DNA of 64,000 bases from positions 2,482,001 through 2,546,000 of the forward strand of contig NC_092566.1 of the NCBI RefSeq assembly GCF_037975245.1, in the 5' to 3' direction. The notes under the pieces were generated by a model. It ran no database searches. It saw only the letters and a program-made list of their open reading frames with translations, and had not been told where the DNA came from. Made by a program: the position numbers and the translations under genes. This DNA is from Apostichopus japonicus (taxonomy: Eukaryota > Echinodermata > Holothuroidea > Aspidochirotida > Stichopodidae). Positions 38,401-50,400 of this stretch are shown one piece after another; the first letter of the stretch is position 1; each line of letters opens with the position of its first letter.

Positions 38401-41400
38401 TCACAGCCAGTTGTCCTGCTGCTTGAGATAGTGTTACATGTACCATTTATCACAAAGAGAAAAACTGAATCATAGGGGGGGGGGGGGGGAGAAATATATT
38501 AATGTAGGATGATTTAGGGCTCAAGTATGAGAGACTTATGTTTTCTGCAGGAAATGTAAACAAATTTGGTAAAATGTTTACTAAGTGTAGATGTTTTGGT
38601 CTGGTTCATGTCATAAAGTTAAAGACTTAGCTACAGTATATAGCTCAAATGGTACAGAATATGGTTTCTACTTTATCAAGAAACTTGCCTCTGAGCATCA
38701 ATTTAGAATACCGATTTGGAGAAGTAAATCGAATTGGAAGGGAAATCAACATCGCCAAATTTTCACAGCAGCAATGTCTGTGATATTTGAAATTATGTGA
38801 GTGAATGCAAGAGAGAAACAAAACGAGACCACAGTGCAAAGCTTGCTAAAATATCTATGTCCAAATATTTGTGATTTTATCAAAAAGTTGATAATTTCCT
38901 TAACATTGAAGAGACAAAATATCTGTAATGGATGAACTTTTTCACACAATTACAGTATATTTTTCTTTCTAGTTTTCGTGTACATCTTCCACAAGACCGT
39001 ATCTGCATAATATTCACAATCTTCAACTTATTGTCCTTGGCTTGAATAATATCTTAAAAGAGAGAAATTACACCTTGCATAAGTTTTGAAGACATCCAGC
39101 TTAAATAGACCACACCTACGATTAGGCCAAGCAATTACTGCTAGCACTATTTTATAGAAAAAATATCTCTCCCCCTCCCCTCCCTCACACACACTACCTC
39201 CCAGCCAGCCAGCCAACAACCCAGTCAACCAACCTGCAATTTTATTCACAACTTTATTTTGATCCATGCTGACCTTTCAACTGAGTATTTTAAGGATAAC
39301 CTGGCTGTTCTTTCTTGAGTAATCAAGAGAACTACTAGAGAATTACTACTGAGAGAACTCAGCCGGATGGCCACTATTTAGGATTTAATAAGGTTTAATT
39401 TCAAGCAAAGAACCCAACATCAGCAAAAGGAATAATGAAATAATAGGAAAGGGACAGCATTTTTTTCTTGAACATGCTACAGAATAATCCAAACCAATGA
39501 TTTTCATCAATTATTTATGGACCGCTAGCTTAAAGATGAGTTTGAAATGTTAATATGTTTGTTGTTTGCTTTGAACTTTCAGGAGCAAGCCACACCCACG
39601 CACCAAAGTTAATCCTACAGTACTGTAGCTACTCCCAAATTGATCCTGCTATTCCTCTGAACTTGTTTCTATACCAACCTATAACTGCATTTAGCATAAT
39701 CAATGCAGCCTGTCACACAATGCCAAAGAAAGGCAAGAGGCAGAAAGATAAATCCTTTCACCTCCTTAGGACTTTTCTCGGTCACAATCCTCTTTGAGCT
39801 TTGTCACTGGGAGTAACCATTGCTGGGAGTATCTGGGTAACCTTGGCCTGAACACACTTGGAGCTGATTACCACGAAGACCTCCAACTACTCTGTGATTT
39901 ATACACCATAACAATGAACAGCATCTGTGCATTTACAATTACATGCAAACAGCTGACCACTTCCTGGTGAATAGTGTACCACACACTGAGTTAGAACAAT
40001 AATTACAAAAGTGCACCAAAGTTTCTGCTATGTATGTAGGCTAGCATATTGATAGGAGAGATGTAGGGTACAAAACTTTTACAATTGGTATTTAGCTATA
40101 AAGGACCCCACTATTGTCAAAAGTCAAAACCTTTCTGTAAAACTTAGTCTGGGGGTGTGGAGGTTAAATAAATGCAAAGCTCTGACACTTTCCAACATTT
40201 TTCCAACATATTGTTAAGCATCAGCTACCAGTTTTCAATAGCTTGTAGTGCACAGTTTACGAGAGCGCTACGTCTGGCACCTTCTAAAGTAAGAAATTTT
40301 GTCTGCAGAAATTCATGTGATATTGTCTTATTTTACCAGATTTTCAAATGTTATTGTCTGATCCATCTGAAAATTAGTGGCAGTATTTCCAAACTTTACA
40401 TTGCTTGCAAGAGCAACTATCTAAATTGCATCCTAAAGGTCTTCCAAGAAAGAACCATTAACTAATATATACACAAATACAATTGAACTGTCTAACTGAC
40501 AAGGAACACTAAACTGCATGTTACATAACTTGGTAAAAACCTTTAAGGATGTCCAAAGTAGTTGTAATTTATGTTAATCTCAGACAAATTTGTTAATTAC
40601 TTTGTGTATGAGACTAATTTAAACACTTCATGTATTCACTGACAACAGAAATTTGTGTAGATAAGTAATGCAACAATTTCTGACACAATGAATTAACCTC
40701 CAAAAAACAAAGACTACAAGCAAGAGCTATGCTATAAACTGAGATGTAATAGTATGTATCATCTTTACATCCTCCAACAAGTGTGCGAACATTTCATTCA
40801 GGGATATTTCATTTAAACGAAAACATTTGGATTATGATACAGAGCAAGACTAACAACACTTTACTGCAATCCGATTGTCAATTATGGACAAGCTAGCTTC
40901 AAAATGATTTCTAACAGCTCCTTCAAAATGAATTTTAATGGATACAAAGCTAATTTCAGGATCTATTTATTACCATACCCAACACCCTCATCTGCCTAGT
41001 TGTACTACAGCATGCAACCAAATGCACCGCAGCGAGTTAGCATAATTTTAATTGCGTGCACAACATGATGCAGAGCATATCGAAAATGCCAGCCGTTTTC
41101 CGGTTACATTGTTTTTGTTCTTCCTTCATCCATTAATAAAATGCATCACTAACATTTCTCAAGATGTCTTTTAAAAAGGGAGCATATTACACCTCATATT
41201 TGGAATCATTTTTGTATCTGTTGTCAACCTTTGCTCATCTTATTGCAATCTACCTGCTCTTCTTTGATGACACTACATCTTCGCAACACACAGGGGGGAA
41301 ATAGACATGATGAGATGGAGGAAAGATGACTCACGATTCGCACAGTAATTTTCCATACATGTGCAGCAGTGCTCTGTATAGTTTACAGTACGTCACACTG

Positions 41401-44400
41401 CACTCTCTAATTGCCTTGCTTCTTTCAAGAAACGCACAGCACGAATGCCTCATATTGTAAAAACGGTAAAAAATAATTCTGTCGACCGTATGCTGTCGAA
41501 GAATACTCACACATGTTCTTTCAATAGAGAATGTATCCATGTTAAAGGTGATGCAGGCATCCATGATTTAAGCTTAACACAGTACACATATCAAATATGT
41601 ATAAGTACTTCACAAAGGATCTGATTATAAGCATAATGTGCAATTTTGTACTCGGAAAGTAGAGAGCACAAACGTAACATTCATGGAATGAAAACCTTCA
41701 AAAGACATATTACTACTGTATATGACTCCAGATTCATGAATTTTTAAGATGTGCAAACTACTTCCTTTTTGCCAGTGTCACATGAGAAAATTTATGCTTT
41801 AATCACATGAAAATGTAATTTCCAGTTTTCCACCAATATATATCATGCAAAGCTGATAGCTCAAGTAATATTCTTGTCATCTTTGAATCTGGATCATTTT
41901 CTGTAATTTTAAATGTTCTTAGGCCACTGAAAGTGCAAATTTAAATATTTTTAGTGTTTTTTCAATGCGTTGAAAGTCAAAGAACGAGTATTAGGCCTAT
42001 ACTAGCTAGGTGTGTGGCGAGTAGGCTTATACTGTACCTCACCGCAAATTTGAGCCACTGCTTGATAAGCAACTTCCTCTATTTTTCCAATTGTGTACTC
42101 TTGACGTTTTAAGTGCACAATAGTGCACCAAAATTTCACTGTTACTCCACTACACTGCCTAAATCAGAGCCATCTTTTATGCAATGAAAATCTAAGGTTA
42201 ACAAGGCATTTACCTTCCACTCGCAACCTGTCTTTAGTGAAAACCTGAAAACTCTTTGCAAAAATGACGGCAGGGAGGGACAGCAAACTTGTCTCAAAAT
42301 TCCTTACATAATTTCAAAGTATTACAGATGGCATGTAGAAAATGCCTCAAGTAATCATTTATAAGGTGTTTGGCCACCTTTAGTGTAGTGATCTTCTGAC
42401 ACGAAAAACATTTTTTTTATCACAATGTTGTGTTAAGGAACCTAATATTATTCTACTGTTGTTGGTGTATGGCACAGTGAAGCCTAACTAACTCTGCAGT
42501 TTCATACTTTGCTGGCGAAAATGTTTTTACCAATATGACAATTAATGTGGATTTGATTATCTACATATCAGCGCTAAAGAGGTCTTGTGTAATTAACTTA
42601 AGTTTTTATAGTGCAAAACTCAGGACTTTAGTTGTTACAACTTGTTACAAAGGTTTGTACATTGTGGTAATTTAGTGCCATCATATTTTAAGTTCAGTCT
42701 GGGATTGAGTTTATTGTTAGTAGTCTACTTAGGCCACTAGTACTATACTCTACTGTGTACAGGTTGCCTGCACATAGCCAAGCTGTTGTGATATCGATGT
42801 TCAACAAACTTCTTTCATTGCCTTAGAAGTTAGTCAATGAACAACACGTTTATAATTGCTTCTAAAGCACGTAAGGTACTTCGTACGCTCAACCAATGCC
42901 CGGTTATTTAATAGCAATTATTAGATTTTAAATGTTTTCGCTGCATGTTTTCAAATGGAGGGAATGCTCTGTGATATTTGTGAACAAACTCCGCACAAGA
43001 AAAAGTTCCTGCATATATTGCAGGTACAAATAGCAAACCATTTTACACATATAATTCCCATTGAGACTGGTCATTAACAAACCAAAAAAAAACTTCACAA
43101 CTGAAACTTGTTTAAGTTCAACAAGGTGCTGCTTTTATTATTCTGTGAAATGTTTGCAATTATAGTCTTGGTATTATTGGGGTTAGAATAGCCCACTAGT
43201 CACTCGTCAGAATGTGAAGTGCAGAAACAGTTTCTATTCGCCAAAGCAAAGATTCTACTCGTCTGTGGCGAGCGTATCTGTTAAGGACTGGTTTACAGTG
43301 TGTCTCACTGGTAGCTAGGCTGAGCACAAAGATCAGTAGCCTAGCCTAACACAAAGTTATGACCATCTGGTCTGTCTTACACTGCATTGAAACTAAAATG
43401 AATTAAGCAAGGACAAAACGTCAGTGTGTATATTCCTCCACTTTCTCTGTAGAACAATTAGGGCATCAAATACTCCTACGCTTGGTAAAACACCAAATTT
43501 TCATCTTGACAAGATTTAAGCAGGCACAGTAAATTCAGGGAATAATTTACCCCACATTTGCATCACAAAATGCTTTGCAACATGGGCAAATTAGTAAACA
43601 AGTGTACTGATGTATAGCATGTTTTGCACACAGGAACCATACTATTTTAAGATTTTTTAGAGAAAGTTAAGGGCCCTTAAAACTGTTACACAAAATTTGA
43701 ACACTAAATTATTTGCTGAATATTATTTCTTCAAGTAATTCAAATATAAATGCCATGCATTAGTCTCTGTAAAGTTAAACAAAGTATGTATAAACACGTC
43801 TAGTGTTAAGACCAATTTGCGAAAAGTTCTGCGATAATTTAGCCTTCTGTAATTGCCACAAAGTAGCACTATTTCTTTGCCATAAGAAACAGACTTTTCC
43901 AAAATATCTAGGATATGTCACATGAATCCTAAAATGAAAACATTGCCACAAAGGTCAAGGTGTTATTTCTTACCAGCTGCTTCTAAAATGGCTTCAATTG
44001 TTTCTGGATCCACTGCTCGTAGGTCTGGTTGTCCAGACGCTTGCCCAAAGAGAACCTTTGATGCAGTCTCAACAAAGGAAGGGTCCACAGCGCCTGAACC
44101 TAATGAGTCCACCTGAAATAGAAAAGAAGAAGAATATCTTAACATGAAATATAATACATCATAATGAATAAATTTGCATGCAATTAATGTAATTGATATT
44201 TATCAAAATAAATGATTGATTTCCATATTTTAGAATGCATATCTGATAGGCATGCTAGCAAAAGTGTAAAGAAACAATTCAGTTTAAACTGGGGGATTTT
44301 GTAAACAAATTGGCATACATTTGAGTGCTTGTTTAGCTTATAATCAACTTTGACTTTTTCAGCTCAATCCCCATGATGAAATAATGAGATGTCCAAAAAC

Positions 44401-47400
44401 TTCTTAATTGAAAAAAGACTTGATGTACAGTTTCCCAAGTCAGATTACAAAAATATTCTCCGGAAAAGATCACTGCATGAATTCTTCCATCCACATCCTG
44501 GACCCATCTACTTACTCTTCACTGTGGTGGTTTGCATAAATACACATTTAAAGACAAATTGATATCAGACTTTAAGAAAATGATGAGAATCAATCACCAA
44601 AAGGAACATGAGGAGGAAACTCTCAGATAAAAAGACCGTAAGAAACATGTAGATTATCTTCCCAATAATATATTTGAAAGGAAGAGAAAGTTGGCAGTGA
44701 GCCAGAAGTGGGGGTGGGGACTCATAAGCGCAGTTAAGCTTGCATGGTTTTGTGAAAACAAAAAACCGTTTTCTTTTTTCAAAACAAAAATCCGAATCTG
44801 GCTCAAAAACCGGTTTTCCCCCTCTCGAAGTGCATTGAAAACACTGGTATATGGTGTGTGCCAATCGTAGCTGACAATGTCACCTAGCAGAAAAGCTTTC
44901 TCTTGTTACAATTTACTCTGATATTGCAAAAAGAACAGTAAATAGGAGAAACCACATCTTCCAGCGTTAACTGTACTATCAAACTGTATGGACACTAGTC
45001 TTGCCTAGAAATGTATTTGCAATTTTATGAAAACGACTTTTCCATCTATGTTTTGTCTTTTGCAGCAACTTATTTAAAGATTTGATCAAAAAGAAAACAA
45101 AGTACGAACAATCAGTGTTGTATACATGTCTTTCATTTCAACGCAAATGTACAGTTCAGTACACTCCACTACGACGCCCAGTCCAACCACAAACAGTACT
45201 TGGGTGCGTTGGTATAAGCCAAACCAGATACAGGTACACCCGCTGACGAATATCGGTATTACCGGGTATACCGGAAATTTTTGTGGAACCGCTACTTCCA
45301 GTGTTAACTGTACTATCAAACACTAACATGAACGTATGGACACTAGCCTAGACTAAAAATGTATTTGCGATTTTAGCGCTACTTTCCCATCTCTGTTTTT
45401 ACTTTTGCAGCAACTTATTTAAAGATTTGATTAAAAAGAAAATTAGAGTAAGTAAAATCAGTGTTGTTTCTGTGTCTTTAATTCCAACGCAAAAGTAGTT
45501 CAGTACACGGCGTGGACCAGTCCAACCACAAACAGTACAGTACGGTTTGGGAATTACCAGGTAATTGAGTATTTGGCTAGTAATCCTAGAATCGGTATCT
45601 GAACAGGTATGAATATACGTATTGCGCTGGATCAGTTTCTTCCAAAAACAACTTGTTGGAGCATTTGACAAACTACGTGCGTGAAATGGAATTTGTGACA
45701 ACCATTTGGGGGGAAATTGTACTTGTGAATACGACAGAACTATGCTGAAGTTTGATCGCAATCAGCCGTAGCAAAGTGTGGGCATTATTGTTAATGTTTG
45801 CACGGGTTATCGGGGTACCCGGTTACCCGCCCAACGCGATACTACCCGGTTCCTATTTTACTACCCGAATCCTATGCAAAGTGTGATTTTTAATAAAAAA
45901 ATTGGGCAAACCTACGGTTAGGCAGATTTCCCATTGACTTAGTGTGGTGTTAGGCTTCCATGTGGTCGAAGATAACAGCAATAACGAAGGTACCCGGCCG
46001 ACGCGATACTACCCGGTTCCTAATTTATTACTCGAATCCTATGCAAAGTGTGATTTAAAAAAAAAAAAAAAAAATCAAACCGGTGGTTAGGCAAATTTCC
46101 CATTGACTTAGTGTGGTGTTAGGTTACCATGTGGTCGAAGAACAGAGCAATAACGAAAGTATTCCATGGATATCTTATAACTGGGTCACAATTTCAGCTA
46201 ATAAACAGATGGCTAGGCTAGATTGCCCATTGACTTTAGTGTGGTGTAAGGCAACCATGTGGTCGAACGTAACAGCAATAATGAAAGTATTCCATGGATA
46301 TGTTATCTGCGTCACAATTTCAGTGATAAACAGATGGTTAGGCTTAGCTAGATTTCTCAATGGCTAAGTGTGGTGTTATGCTACCATACGGAAGAAATTT
46401 TTATTTATTAATTCGTTTATTTCATAGAAGGAAAGGCTGACAAGGAATTTTACGAGATGTTTATGGATTATAAACGGGATAACTAAAAAATAATAATTGC
46501 AAGTGGCTTTTTACTAATCGTTTATTCCAAATGCGATCAAATTGCGCGAATCTCGTGGCTAATGCGAACCCTGGGCCTGCATAATAGATAGTAGTAGTAA
46601 CAACTGTTTAAGAGCTAAATTGGATATTTTTATGGTCTGAACCAATAGACGTGGAAAGCAAGCATGAGCAGCGGCGGCAGTGCCATGTTAGTAGTAATGT
46701 TAATTATATGAAGTGATTATATGAAGTTAATGAAAGAAACAAAAGCAAATAAAATTATTGAGGAAGGTTTTATACCTTATCTTACGCCTACGTTTTTTAA
46801 CATGAAAACATTGTCAGTAGAGAATATAAGTTATTATAGCATCCAATATGTAATTTCTTGAAAATCGTGATACACGAGGGTACCCGGAGACCCAACAGGT
46901 AATGGCTCTCGGGTACCTGGTTCCCGATTTTTGGACCCGTGTAAACACATATTATTATACAACGTGACTGGGGAATGACTTTAATTTGGCAGGTAGCTGT
47001 CTGTGAAAAAAAACTTTGGGAGATTTCTTTCTTTGAAATGGTATCCTGAAATGTAAAGCGAGTGACATCTTTGAACCGCAAAAGCTCTGTGGCATTGTGA
47101 AATTAGCGAGAAAGTGACCAAATTATCTTACCAATTAGTTTAGTATGGATTGTTTTAAAAATTAAATAAAACATTGAGATCTCAGTCACTGACAGTAGGT
47201 ACAGAGAGCTGGGCATGCAAAAATTTCTGTATTTAACTCGAAAGTCTTAGACCGGCTCAAAGCACGTTTTACCAGCTCTGGTTTCTCTTAGACCACATTG
47301 CATCGCTAAGAGAAACTGCAGATTCCTTGCTAGAAAAAATGTATACATGTACACACACTATGTGAAAGGTAGTGCCTAAACTCCCTAGTCAAGAAAATAA

Positions 47401-50400
47401 AAATTGATTCATCGCGCAACACTTTTCGCAAGCCTGTTAATCTGAAATCTTTTAACACCCAGCTAAACTGTATACCTACCACTCAGTAATGTTACTTCAT
47501 ATTAGTGAAAAAAAGCTTGCGTCCTGATCGAAAACCAATTACATGTATCGTATGACCAACTGTTACTAATACTAGTGTAGTATCACAGCCTATACTTTGT
47601 GAATGTACTTATACACAATAATATAGGGCAGAAATGCTCAGTGCCTTAGCTTAGCTGTTTTTCAGGGGCGGACAGGCCAGCCCCTCCTTTTGACCACCCT
47701 GCTGTTTCAACCTATTTTCACCCCCAGTCCCCCCTCCTTCATCTGCCTTTTGCCAACTCTGTAGTAGCTTCGTGCTTTGACCTTGCAGCGATTCCAACAA
47801 CCAACTCTTCAAAATCCCAGTACCTACAGTGTGCATATCTCTCGCTAACTTCCAGTTCACTGTACTACTGCATGTACATGCATGTTCGAGCTTCATTTTC
47901 AACTACACATGCACAAGTACTTAAAATCTTATCCAACATTTATCCTAGGCTCTTAGCAAGCATCTATACGAAAATTACAGTAGGTCTATGTGAATAGGTT
48001 TTTACGCAATGTAGATTTAAAAAAAAATCGGTTCAATGTTGTAAGTACAGTAGTTTACACACAAATGTTGCGCCAAAATAATATTTAATGAAGCATGTGG
48101 TTAGTTGGACCGCGGAAAAAATTTGCAACAGAAACTACTGATGGTGAGCATGCACATTTACATTAGCAACTCTTAATGCAGAGAGAAGAAACATACTGTG
48201 AGCTGAAATATCCTGATCAGGATAAGAGATGTTAGCTTCCCACAAAATTCATAAATTGTCTCCACTCATTAACATTTTCTGATCCAAACAATGATTCAAA
48301 TATTACGTGATAGTCTCAGAAACAATGCAAGTGCATCTTCGTTGTCAAAATGTATACGTACTGTATGTGGCAACGCCTAATGTTATGATATTGGAGTGCA
48401 AACACATGATAGCCTATGATACCGCAAACTCCAGTGCTATCTATACACAGGGGAAAGTAACTGTTGCAAGTAATTGTTGTTAAACAACATACTCTGTGTT
48501 CATTGAGCACTACAGGTGCAAGAAATTTCACAGACAATGGATGAGGACTATTAACCAATCAAATCACGGAAATTTTGGAAAAGCATCATTGTCTATTTTT
48601 AGCATGAAAATCTCCGTAATGGGTTGTTGTTAACCTGTCCCTTGCGGTTGATTGTTATGATATATTTATTTTCAAACAAATTCAATGATCTGTGGGAGTA
48701 GGAGAAATTTGGTTCTTGTAAGAAGTTGTGGTTTTTGAAAAGAAATAATGAAACATGTTCATTCAAAAATGTGTTTTGTTATGTTACGTTTTCCGTTGAC
48801 CTAGTTGTGAGTGTGTATTTGTTTCTCGTCTGCCGGATGCAAGCAATTTGAAGAGTTTGCTTCCCTGGCCAAAACATTGTGTCCCGGACGCAGAATCCTG
48901 CGTTCGTAACAATTCTGACCACTCTTTGGAATAATAACGATTTGCTTAATAGCTTGGATTGAATGTAGAGCAATTGATCGTATTTTCACGTGAGGGGGAA
49001 TTACAATAACATCTTCGTTTTAGGAAGAGTCTCCATCTGGCGCAAAAAGTGTTTATTGTTAACAAACGAATACTATGCTGGGGGTATGACCATGTTTTAC
49101 GTTGGGAAGTAATTATGCTTGAAGTGAGGGGAAAATTACCGCATGATATGAAGCTGTGAAAATACTTTTCTTTTGTGCATCTTCTACTTCAATCAGGATA
49201 AAACTGGATTGTTGACCCTAAGTTTCTTCCCAAACTAACTTTTTAGAGCATTTGACAAACTATGTGCGTGTAAAGGAACTCCTGAGAAGCATTTGGCAGG
49301 AAACTGTACTTAGAGTACGGTAGCACTTGCCTGAAGTTTTAAAGCAATTAGCCGTAGCAAAGTGTGGGTATTATTATATGTGGCTGGGGAATGAGTTTAA
49401 TTTGTCAAGTAGCGGTCTGTCAAAGAGAACATTGGACGATTCCTTTCTTTGAAATGGTATTCTCAAGTGTGAAGTGAGTGACATCTTAGAACCGCAAAAG
49501 CTCTGAGGCATTGTGAGACCAGGTTATCCCATCAATTAGTATAGCTTGGATTGTTTTAAAACTTAGATGAAACTTTGCTGCCCTCTGACAGTAGGTATAG
49601 AATGTTGCACATGCAAAAATGTCTGTATTTTACTTGTTTTAGACCTACTTCAAGCACGTTTTACCAGAGTGGGCTTCTCTTAGTTTGACCGCATTCCATC
49701 GCTAACAGAAACTGCAGATTCCTTGCTTCACAAAAATGCATACATGTATTGTTATTAATGTACACACACATGCCATGCATACAATCCCTTTTCCTTGTGT
49801 ACCGAAGCACATGTTTCAAAACCTCCAACAGGTGCAATGCTGTATTCTGTACCTCCCCATCCAGCAACCGTATGTAGACTGTTCCAACTTATCATGTGTA
49901 AATGTAACACATCAATGCACGTGATTAGCCGATTAGGCTTAAACCATTTTTGAAGGTGAAAACGCAAGAAATATATCAGTTTGCCCTTTCGTTGACCTTT
50001 TGTTCGGTACAGTACAAGCAGCAAGAAAGTTTACAGTTGGGGACAATGGGAATGGTAAATGGGAACGATAAACAGTAGCAGCGGGGATTTTCTCAAGTTT
50101 GCGTGTAATATCTGGGTCAATATTTGTATCAGGTTTTATTTTAGCGGGTATTCAATGTTTGTTTCGGATATAGCTGGTATTTTCGTTTATGAAGATTTCA
50201 ATACTGTCGGATTAAGTACAGATATTCCCATTCATGTTTTCCCTTTACTATCTTCTTTATATGGACAAAATGATGATATGTTGGATTTGAAGTGTAACAA
50301 ATTTTTTCAACCACAAGTAAGACTTGAGTAGTTCTTTGATGAAACTTTTTAGATGTTTTTGAACAGCAGATAGCAGCTTCTACTGTTGCATCGTGAATAT

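Larger units (their letters stand above)
34369..43973. other. ANKHD1 introns 2 and 3
   Basis: Intron 34369-36088 and the 7.7-kb intron 36255-43973. Apart from C runs at 36412-36423 and 38025-38038, a G run at 38477-38490 and two copies of an about 80-bp C-rich unit at 37903-38062, I see AT-rich unique DNA and no recognisable exon or RNA gene. Confidence 0.5.

Noticed and set aside
47650-47740. CAGGGGCGGACAGG resembling a hAT-type terminus
   Set aside because: No matching inverted end or flanking duplication could be found nearby.
50059-50331. 90-codon plus-strand frame in ANKHD1 intron 1
   Set aside because: No recognisable domain, no splice context, no neighbouring coding signal; compatible with chance in AT-rich DNA.
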